DNA from: Clostridia bacterium
Lineage (GTDB): Bacteria > Bacillota_A > Clostridia > Christensenellales > Aristaeellaceae
Assembly (NCBI GenBank): GCA_025997215.1
Contig: BNUH01000023.1
Location: 1 to 41,984 of the forward strand
DNA length: 41,984 nt
Direction: 5' to 3'
The position numbers were made by a program, and so were the translations under genes. Shown here in pieces: positions 36,207 through 41,984 of this stretch (positions are counted from its first letter, which is position 1; each line of letters begins with the position of its first letter). The notes below the pieces were generated by a model. That model did no database searches and had not been told where the DNA came from. It saw only the letters and a program-made list of their open reading frames with translations.

Positions 36207-36983
36207 ATGGAAGAAACACCGCGTGCGTTTCGCGAGAGAGTTCGCGCTGGCTTGCAAACGGGACAAACGTCCGGCGTGTGCCTGGGTTACGCGCAGACAA
36301 ACCTGGTTATCCTGCCTAAGCATTATGCTTACGATTTCTTGTTGTACGCGCAGCGTAATCCAACGGCGATACCACTGTTGGAAGTAACGGAAGCGGGGGA
36401 ACGTCTCCTACGAAAGATCGCACCGGATGCGGATGTCGCCACGGATTATCCGAAATATCGCGTGTTCCGCAACGGCGTGCTTGTCGAAGAATTATACGAT
36501 ATTGTCAAATTGTGGCGCGATGATTTTGTTAGTTTTCATATAGGCTGTAGCTTCTCCTTTGAATCCGCGCTGATTGAGGCGGGCGTACCCGTACGCAACA
36601 TCGAGGAGGATAAGAACGTTCCGATGTATGTCACAAATATTCCGTGTGATCCGGCGGGTGTGTTCAGCGGCACGATGGTTGTCAGCATGCGGCCCATCCC
36701 TTACGCATTGATCCCGCGCGCAGTCAGCGTCACAGCGCAGATGCCGCGCGTTCACGGGGCGCCTATCCATATTGGCAATCCTTCCCTAATAGGCATAAAT
36801 AATATTGACAAACCTGACTATGGCGAGGCCGTAACAATTCATCCCGGCGAGGAACCCGTATTCTGGCCGTGCGGTGTAACACCTCAGGTTGCGGTGTTGA
36901 ATGCCAAGCCCGAGATTGCGATCACCCACGCCCCGGGGCACATGCTCGTGACGGACATCCGAAACGCCGCGCTGAGGACATAA
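36207..36983 (+). CDS. DUF1445 protein: N-terminal half of D-glutamate cyclase (DGLUCY-like)
   Basis: 258 residues of the family often labelled putative hydro-lyase. Signature blocks are SFHIGCSFSFESALIEAG at 109-126, PMYVTNIPCDPAGVFSGTMV at 139-158 with VVSMRPIP following, VHGAPIHIGNP, and CGVTPQVAVL with ITHAPGHMLVTDI near the end. The same domain forms the first half of mammalian DGLUCY. Its position between pxpC and pxpA, with the other DGLUCY half in the same operon, favours a D-glutamate/5-oxoproline role. Start ATG 36207 is seven bases after GAGGAGG. Confidence 0.85.
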   Translation: MEETPRAFRERVRAGLQTGQTSGVCLGYAQTNLVILPKHYAYDFLLYAQRNPTAIPLLEVTEAGERLLRKIAPDADVATDYPKYRVFRNGVLVEELYDIVKLWRDDFVSFHIGCSFSFESALIEAGVPVRNIEEDKNVPMYVTNIPCDPAGVFSGTMVVSMRPIPYALIPRAVSVTAQMPRVHGAPIHIGNPSLIGINNIDKPDYGEAVTIHPGEEPVFWPCGVTPQVAVLNAKPEIAITHAPGHMLVTDIRNAALRT

Positions 36984-36989
36984 GCGAAT

Positions 36990-37775
36990 ATGAATAATTA
37001 TGTAAAAACAGTTGACTTGAACAGCGACCTGGGCGAGGGCTTCGGCGCGTACACGATCGGCGACGACGCGCATGTCATCCCTCTGATCACCTCGGCCAAC
37101 CTCGCGTGCGGCATGCACGGCGGCGACCCGATCGTGCTGCGAAACGCCATTGAGTTGTGCCTGAAAAACAATGTCGCCATCGGCGCGCATCCCGGTTATC
37201 CTGATCTGCAAGGGTTCGGCCGCCGCGCTATGGGGCTGACCGTTGAGGAAGCGGATGCGTTCGTGCGCTACCAAGTCGCTGCCGTCGACGGCATGGCCCG
37301 TGCTCAAGGCGGCCGAATGACCCACGTCAAGCTGCACGGCGCGTTGTACAACCGTGCGGCTGCCGACTATCAGTTGTCCCGCGCCATCTGCGAGGGCATC
37401 GGGAAGATCGCTCCCGGCGCCATTTTCCTCGCGTTGTCGGGCAGCGAGATGGTTCGCGCGGCTAACGATGTCGGCATCAATGTCGCACAGGAGGTTTTCG
37501 CGGACCGCGCTTATGAGGATGACGGCAGCCTGGTCGCTCGCGGCAAGCCCGGCGCGATGATCCACGACGAGGACGAGGCCGTCCGGCGCGTCGTGGGTAT
37601 GGTGACCAGCGGCACCGTGGCGAGCATCACGGGCAAGATGATCCCCATCGCGGCCGACTCCATCTGCGTTCATGGCGACGGCGCAAAGGCGCTGGCGTTT
37701 GTCGAGCGTATCCGCAAGGCTTTATCGGATTCAGGCGTCGTCCTGAAGACGTTCGCGCAACCCATTCAACGATAA
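36990..37775 (+). CDS. pxpA: 5-oxoprolinase subunit PxpA (LamB/YcsF family)
   Basis: 261 residues. VDLNSDLGEGFGAYTIGDD at the start, SANLACGMHGGDP, NVAIGAHPGYPDLQGFGRR, THVKLHGALYN, EVFADRAYEDDGSLV and ICVHGDGAKAL are the family motifs, with acidic residues and histidines that line the barrel. It is the third subunit of the ATP-dependent 5-oxoprolinase. It begins six bases after the DUF1445 stop. The ATG is followed by the recurring ATAATTAT string. Confidence 0.95.
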   Translation: MNNYVKTVDLNSDLGEGFGAYTIGDDAHVIPLITSANLACGMHGGDPIVLRNAIELCLKNNVAIGAHPGYPDLQGFGRRAMGLTVEEADAFVRYQVAAVDGMARAQGGRMTHVKLHGALYNRAAADYQLSRAICEGIGKIAPGAIFLALSGSEMVRAANDVGINVAQEVFADRAYEDDGSLVARGKPGAMIHDEDEAVRRVVGMVTSGTVASITGKMIPIAADSICVHGDGAKALAFVERIRKALSDSGVVLKTFAQPIQR

Positions 37776-37790
37776 AAGGTAGTGGAACTT

Positions 37791-39239
37791 ATGGATGATC
37801 TTTCAGAAAAAATCATAAATATGCAGCAATTCTTTCTGCACTATATCGACACGCAGCAGCTACCCGGCGTTGTCGTGTCGGTCCGCCAGCACGGCGAGCT
37901 TGTCTGGGAGCAAGCCTTCGGCTTGCGTGACGACCACGGCACTCCTATGTCGACGGACACGATATTCGGCGTAGCCAGCATGAGCAAGGGCATCACCTGC
38001 GCGGCGCTTGCGATACTCGCCAGCGAAGGCAGGCTATCCTTCATGGATCCGGCGGCCAATTACCTGCCCGGACTGGCGGTGAAAGGCGTCCCCAGTGAAT
38101 CGCTGCTGCTCCATCACCTCATGACACACTCATCCGGTGTGCCGCCGCTGCCGCTGCTGGCATGGAGCCTTGCGTTCCATTCGCATGAACCGAACGCGCG
38201 CCCGGAACGCCAGGAGGTTTTGAATAAGCGCCGCGCTGAAGCGGCGAACCAAGTCACAACCATTCAGGACATCATCGACTACTTCCGCGATGGCGATTAC
38301 AATCTGCTGGGACAACCTGGCACTTATAATAGTTATTCAAATGATTCATTTGCGTTACTCTCGTCGGTTGTAGATGCGGCGGCCGGTATACTGCTGGAGC
38401 AGTTTCTAAATGAAAGAATATTCAAACCACTGAATATGAATCGCTCCATCCTCGACCAGAACGCTTCGGAGGCCGCTAAGCTGGGCACGCTGACGGAGCT
38501 GTTCAGCCGCAACGACAAGACAAAGCAGTTTACATCCGATACGTTGTGGGATGTCGCGCCGCCCTATCGCGGCACGGGCTGGATCAAGTCCACTGCGGGC
38601 GACATGGCTCAATTCTACGAGGCGCTGTGCTATGGCGGCACAATCGCTGGTCGTAACGTGCTGCTCGGAGCATCTGCCTTATACGACAATAAGTTTGTCG
38701 AACTCCCCAACGACACAACCTATTGTTATGGTCTGATGAAACGCCCTTTCCGCGCGGACGGCAAGGAGTACCGAATCGTCGAGCATGCGGGCGGTCTGCA
38801 CGGCGTATCGTCGCGCGGCGGATTCGTCAAGGGCAGCGACGGGATCAGCGCGGTGGTGCTGTGCAATTGGGAGGATGGTCCGGTCATGCCGCTGCTCAAT
38901 GCGGTTTTCTCCGTGATGCTCGGCAACCCGCCGGATTCCAGCCACTTCTACTGGCCTGAACCGAGCGGCGCGCCCGCCGATCCTTCCATTTATGTCGGCC
39001 GATTCCACCAGGATGAACGCTTCTCCGACGACATAATTGTCGAATTGCGCGACGAAGGTTTGGTGTCGGTACACGAGGATAGCGTTAAACGCTTACAATT
39101 CTGCGGCACGACCAAGTTCATCGCTGAGGAACCGCCGAAGGTCCGCGAACGCTGGGATCATTACCAGTTCCTTCTGGATGAATGCGGCGCAGCCAAGCGC
39201 GTCCGCGTCGGCAGCAGAATATACACGCGCGTTGAATAG
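37791..39239 (+). CDS. Serine beta-lactamase-like hydrolase (possible D-aminopeptidase or D-esterase)
   Basis: 482 residues, family S12/beta-lactamase class C fold. The catalytic Ser63 and Lys66 are in SMSK; the tyrosine motif is Y-S-N in TYNSYSND (about residue 183), and EHAGGLHG is the third, H-x-G-like motif. A C-terminal domain of about 100 residues follows the catalytic part (PADPSIYVGRFHQDERFSDD to the end), as in D-aminopeptidase and esterase relatives. There is no signal peptide, so it does not act on external beta-lactams; cleavage of D-peptides in the cytoplasm is more plausible in this operon. The ATG at 37791 (AAAAGG 11 bases upstream) is preferred over the GTG at 37782. Confidence 0.82.
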   Translation: MDDLSEKIINMQQFFLHYIDTQQLPGVVVSVRQHGELVWEQAFGLRDDHGTPMSTDTIFGVASMSKGITCAALAILASEGRLSFMDPAANYLPGLAVKGVPSESLLLHHLMTHSSGVPPLPLLAWSLAFHSHEPNARPERQEVLNKRRAEAANQVTTIQDIIDYFRDGDYNLLGQPGTYNSYSNDSFALLSSVVDAAAGILLEQFLNERIFKPLNMNRSILDQNASEAAKLGTLTELFSRNDKTKQFTSDTLWDVAPPYRGTGWIKSTAGDMAQFYEALCYGGTIAGRNVLLGASALYDNKFVELPNDTTYCYGLMKRPFRADGKEYRIVEHAGGLHGVSSRGGFVKGSDGISAVVLCNWEDGPVMPLLNAVFSVMLGNPPDSSHFYWPEPSGAPADPSIYVGRFHQDERFSDDIIVELRDEGLVSVHEDSVKRLQFCGTTKFIAEEPPKVRERWDHYQFLLDECGAAKRVRVGSRIYTRVE

Positions 39240-39298
39240 ACATTGAATAAATATTACTTCTCAATCATACGATGCTCTGAAAAAGGGGGGACGACTCT

Positions 39299-39874
39299 AT
39301 GAAATTCTTGATGATTACTGGAAACCCAAAGAAGGACGGCTTATGTAAGTCCGTCGAAACCGCCATCGAGAAGGGCGTAACCGAGGCTGGCGCAGAATTC
39401 GAGACGCTTAACACGAACCAATTCCTGCGCTGCCAGGTTTGCGGCGACGGCTGGGGCACATGCCGCGAGTTTCACGTGTGCGTGCTTGCGGATAAGGATG
39501 GATTCGACAAGGCGCAGCAGACGATCCAAGACGCCGATGCGTTGTGCTTGATCACGCCTGTTTATTGGGGTGAGATGGCCGAGGGGTTGAAGTCCTTCAT
39601 CGATCGCATACGCCGCTGTGAAAACTTCATAAAAGGAAACAAAGGTGTTTTCGCGGAAAAGCCCATCCTGTTGGTCGCAGTGCCCGGCGGATCGGGTAAT
39701 GGCGCTCTTACCTGCCTCGAGCAGATGGATCGATTCTGCCGCCACACCAGCGCGGTAATATACGACACGATTAGCGTGAACCGCTGGAATCAGGATTACA
39801 AGCGCGTGGCCGTACACGCCGCCGCCAAAGCCATAGCGTCGGGACGTCAGGCAGGTGCAACCATTAAGGGTTAA
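39299..39874 (+). CDS. Flavodoxin-fold NADPH-dependent FMN reductase-like protein
   Basis: 191 residues. MKFLMITGNPKKDGLCKSV is the phosphate-binding loop of the family (G-N-P-x-x-x-G), followed by a cysteine-rich insert (RCQVCGDGWGTCREFHVCV) that recalls iron-sulfur flavoproteins, and LITPVYWGEMAEGLKSFIDR, the flavin-binding segment. It could transfer electrons or reduce quinone-like substrates. AAAGGGGGGA is placed well before the ATG. It lies 59 bases after the hydrolase and may be the last gene of the plus-strand run. Confidence 0.82.
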   Translation: MKFLMITGNPKKDGLCKSVETAIEKGVTEAGAEFETLNTNQFLRCQVCGDGWGTCREFHVCVLADKDGFDKAQQTIQDADALCLITPVYWGEMAEGLKSFIDRIRRCENFIKGNKGVFAEKPILLVAVPGGSGNGALTCLEQMDRFCRHTSAVIYDTISVNRWNQDYKRVAVHAAAKAIASGRQAGATIKG

Positions 39875-39884
39875 AGGCAAAGCC

Positions 39885-40337
39885 TCACACCCCATTCTCG
39901 ATGGCGTACCTCCGCGTTTCGACCAACGCATCCCTCACCCGCATCATGTTATAGTAGGTGTCGTCCACCTGCTGCCGGAGCTGGTTTATTTTGCTTTGCA
40001 TAAACATATCCGCCAGAAACCCGTCAAAGAAAAAGTCCGCAAACTCCGCGAACCCGCCGCGCTCCACATACAGCTCCGGCACCGGCCCGATCTGGCGCAG
40101 CTCATTGCCCAGTTGCCGGAGCAGCGGGTTCGCGGCCTCCAGACACGACTGTACGCTGTCAACTTTGTGATGCTTTATGAATGTTGAAATGATCCCGCCG
40201 CCTAAAATGTCGAAAATCCCCCAATTCCGAGCGCTGCTCAACCCGCGCTGCGCCTCGGCCAGATAGCCAAGTATGCGGTCGCATAATTCAAGCAGCCGAT
40301 CCGCTTGCTGGGTGGTTGTAACATTATTCGCCGCCAT
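39885..40337 (-). CDS. Conserved hypothetical protein of clostridial type
   Basis: 150 residues, not assigned to a named family. It has a helical N-terminus, then LSSARNWGIFDILGGGIIST with FIKHHKVD following, then a helical region, GGFAEFADFFFDGFLADMFM and a final amphipathic helix. The W-G-I-F-D-x-L-G-G-G and S-x-I/F-K-x-x-K-x-D pattern recurs in clostridial hypothetical proteins as I recall. There is no signal peptide and it is probably an all-alpha cytoplasmic protein. AGGAG six bases before the ATG and an extended -10 upstream support expression. It is convergent with the flavoprotein gene, ten bases apart. Confidence 0.75.
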   Translation of the reverse strand: MAANNVTTTQQADRLLELCDRILGYLAEAQRGLSSARNWGIFDILGGGIISTFIKHHKVDSVQSCLEAANPLLRQLGNELRQIGPVPELYVERGGFAEFADFFFDGFLADMFMQSKINQLRQQVDDTYYNMMRVRDALVETRRYAIENGV

Positions 40338-40354
40338 AATTATCTCCTGTAATC

Positions 40355-40363
40355 ATTATATCA
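40355..40363 (-). promoter_or_regulatory. Extended -10 promoter of the hypothetical gene
   Basis: On the minus strand TGATATAAT (plus 40363-40355) combines TG-n with a perfect TATAAT, about 18 bases before the start codon. No clear -35 box. It follows the palindrome directly. Confidence 0.5.
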
Positions 40364-40371
40364 ATCAAACA

Positions 40372-40400
40372 GCAGGGACACGGCATGCCGTGTCCACTGC
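40372..40400 (-). terminator. 20-bp perfect palindrome after the TPM gene
   Basis: GGACACGGCATGCCGTGTCC at 40376-40395 is a perfect palindrome; GCAG (40372-40375) and CTGC (40397-40400) lengthen the stem with one bulged base. In the minus direction it follows the TPM stop by about 17 bases, with a weakly T-rich tail (TGTTTGATT). It may serve as terminator and looks like a dispersed repeat element. Confidence 0.5.
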
Positions 40401-40416
40401 CAGAACACCTGTTAAT

Positions 40417-41448
40417 CTAGAACTTCCCGCCGTGACCGCCGCGGCCAATGCCGCCGCCACCGCCCCGGCTCGATCCGCCAAATCCACCGCCGAACCCGCC
40501 ACCGCGCGATCCGCCGCCAAATCCGCCTCCGAACCCGCTGGATCTAGGCCCGCCACCCATTGGCGGCCTAGGTCCGCCGCCAAATCCGCCGCCCATCGGC
40601 GGCCTCGGCCCCGGCCCATGCATCGGCGGGCGATGGTGGTGGTGCCGATTATTCCCCAGCATGCTGCCCAGGAACAGCCAGCCCCACGGCGATGAGGAGC
40701 GATGCTCCACATACGTCGTATCGCCGTAATGCCGCCGCCTCGATCCGCCGAACACACTCACGAGTATCGCGACAATTATGATAATGAACAGTATCGCCAC
40801 AAAAATCACCCCCACTACAGCAATCGTGCCATTCCACATCCAACCGCCCACGCTGAACCCATCCGTTGTCCAGGTCCACTCGCCGTCGACAGGCGTCGGC
40901 CCATTCGTCGAACTGCTAAGCGTCACGCCATACACCTGCGCCGTCGCCTCGCATAGCGCCTCATACGCCGCGCGCATCCCCTTCGAATAATCCCCCGAAC
41001 GGAAGTAGCTCAGTGCGTTGTCATTAGTAATTCTTTCCAATTTCGACGCCGTTAACGTATTCTCTAAACCCCTGCCAACCTCAATCCGATACTCCCGATC
41101 GGATACGGCCAGCAGCCACAGCACGCCGTTATTCTTCGACGCATCGCCCAGTTTCCACGTCTCAAACAACTTTACGGCGTACGTATCCATCGCCATGCCG
41201 TCCAAACCGCTGACTGTCACCGCCGCTACCTGCGCGCCAGTCTTTTCCTCCAGCAGTTTGCCTATCTCCTGCATAGCCTTCGCGTCCTCGGACTTAATGA
41301 CGTTCCCGAAGTCGCTCACGTATACCTGGTACGCCTCGGTCGGGCCGCTGGGTACGTCCGCAAACGCGCCCATCCCAAACATCGCGACCCCCAAGGCGAG
41401 CCATACGACCAGCCCGATCAGTCCGGTGCGCGCGAATACCTTGCGCAT
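40417..41448 (-). CDS. TPM-domain (YgcG-type) membrane protein with Gly-rich tail
   Basis: 343 residues. A signal peptide (MRKVFARTGLIGLVVWLALG and on to about residue 30), an extracytoplasmic TPM domain at about 42-175 (VSDFGNVIKSEDAKAM, EEKTGAQVAAVTVSGLDG, NNGVLWLLAVSDREYRIEVG, ending in a region with YFRSGDYSKGM), a membrane helix at about 208-233, and a long low-complexity tail rich in Gly, Arg, Pro and His (GGGFGGG repeats). This is the typical YgcG layout. TPM proteins often partner with LemA. I start at the ATG 41448, seven bases after GGAGG, rather than at 41505. The tail is unusually long and repetitive. Confidence 0.87.
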   Translation of the reverse strand: MRKVFARTGLIGLVVWLALGVAMFGMGAFADVPSGPTEAYQVYVSDFGNVIKSEDAKAMQEIGKLLEEKTGAQVAAVTVSGLDGMAMDTYAVKLFETWKLGDASKNNGVLWLLAVSDREYRIEVGRGLENTLTASKLERITNDNALSYFRSGDYSKGMRAAYEALCEATAQVYGVTLSSSTNGPTPVDGEWTWTTDGFSVGGWMWNGTIAVVGVIFVAILFIIIIVAILVSVFGGSRRRHYGDTTYVEHRSSSPWGWLFLGSMLGNNRHHHHRPPMHGPGPRPPMGGGFGGGPRPPMGGGPRSSGFGGGFGGGSRGGGFGGGFGGSSRGGGGGIGRGGHGGKF

Positions 41449-41501
41449 GGTCAACCCTCCTCTACTCGTACCGTCCATCGATTCCATGAAACCACTAACA
41501 C

Positions 41502-41984
41502 TCATTGTCCGCTTAACTGCGGATAGTTATACCCGCTCCATATCCAGCGCGTCGGCACCGCCCTGTAAACCGATTGCAGACCCTCCAGCGCGCTGTTATA
41601 GCTCGCTATATCGATATAGCTAACTCGTGTTTTCATCCAGTCGTCATACGCCGCGGCGCGCGCTTGCGCCTCCAATGACTTATTAGGATCGGTCGCGGGC
41701 AGCGTGTCTATCGCGGCCTGGATCTGATGATCCAGATCAGCAATCGCCTGGTTTAACGTGTCCGCTGCCGCCACGATCTTTCCAGCGCCCGTGTTCCCGC
41801 CGTTTTTGCCGGAAGCAACGCCCCGCGCTTTCGTCCGTTCCTCTGTAACGGGATCGACCGCCACGCCTAATCGATTCGCTATTGTAATATAATTAGATGC
41901 CTTCGCAGCCATGCCGTCTAAGCGGTCGCTCATCAGCGTTATCTCGGCCGCAACAGGAGTCCGCGCGCGCGCCAGCGCGTTCCT
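41502..41984 (-). CDS. Partial protein upstream of the TPM gene, possibly LemA-like
   Basis: The last 160 residues of a gene whose start lies beyond the window edge; the frame stays open to 41984, so the internal ATG at 41933 need not be the start. It is helical, with KASNYITIANRLGV, VTEERTKARGVA, a long charged helix (AAADTLNQAIADLDHQIQAA) and a C-terminus SYIDIASYNSALEGLQSVYR. The V-T-E-x-R-x-x-A stretch, the helical make-up and the position directly before a TPM gene fit LemA, but the match is loose. It ends 53 bases before the TPM start. Confidence 0.5.
   Translation of the reverse strand, partial: RNALARARTPVAAEITLMSDRLDGMAAKASNYITIANRLGVAVDPVTEERTKARGVASGKNGGNTGAGKIVAAADTLNQAIADLDHQIQAAIDTLPATDPNKSLEAQARAAAYDDWMKTRVSYIDIASYNSALEGLQSVYRAVPTRWIWSGYNYPQLSGQ

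Noticed and set aside
36786..37673. 295-codon minus-strand ORF
   Set aside because: Shadow of DUF1445 and pxpA; its sequence is rich in His, Arg, Ala and Asp, as expected from antisense of GC-rich genes.
37791..39239. Antibiotic-resistance beta-lactamase
   Set aside because: It has the SxxK and YxN motifs of the fold, but no signal peptide, and a C-terminal domain and operon context that suggest a D-peptide or ester hydrolase.
40448..40729. Proline-rich plus-strand ORF of 93 codons
   Set aside because: Antisense of the Gly-rich tail of the TPM protein; the proline repeats are the complement of glycine codons.

Overview
The window looks like a chromosome segment of an uncultured anaerobic Bacillota of class Clostridia. 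The supporting signs are strong AGGAGG-type ribosome binding sites with TTG/GTG starts, a purine operon of clostridial design (long PurL, PurO-type IMP cyclohydrolase plus separate AICAR formyltransferase, Fe-S type PurF), a two-cluster ferredoxin, and a fairly GC-rich sequence with short AT-rich islands. No rRNA, tRNA or CRISPR array was seen. Placement below class is a guess.

Layout. 1-1150: a mosaic of three broken insertion sequences (IS256, IS4-like, IS3). 1154-2768: two fused scraps of a prophage (terminase and a large polyvalent protein). 3102-3161: a double hairpin repeat. 3170-8842 (minus): a GldA/GldF/GldG/DUF4340 ABC export cluster ending in an EamA transporter. 9088-13279 (plus): Gfo/Idh/MocA oxidoreductase, L,D-transpeptidase, lactonase-fold protein and aldo/keto reductase. 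13276-16561 (minus): citrate synthase, ferredoxin with its own promoter and a possible operator, a CotH fragment and an AT-rich rfbA. 16743-18646 (plus): an orphan DNA methyltransferase and a small-barrel protein. 18678-30259 (plus): a nine-gene de novo purine operon, purECFMN-purO-AICARFT-purD-purL, behind a clear promoter, a leader with 10-bp repeats, an intrinsic terminator and a short leader ORF. 30314-39239 (plus): a nine-gene D-peptide and D-glutamate/5-oxoproline cluster. 39299-41984: a flavodoxin-like reductase, a conserved hypothetical, a TPM-domain protein and a partial upstream partner.

The most interesting part is 30314-39239. Three unrelated hydrolases of families that act on D-amino-acid peptides (M55, P1/DmpA and serine beta-lactamase-like) sit with a D-amino-acid transaminase, both halves of the mammalian D-glutamate cyclase DGLUCY as separate genes (DUF4392 and DUF1445), and all three subunits of the 5-oxoprolinase PxpABC. 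Read together they suggest release of D-Ala and D-Glu from wall-derived or other D-peptides, cyclisation of D-Glu to 5-oxoproline, and ring opening back to glutamate. The stereochemical step from 5-oxo-D-proline to the L form has no obvious enzyme here. The cluster follows purL after 54 bases with no terminator, so it may be cotranscribed with the purine genes.
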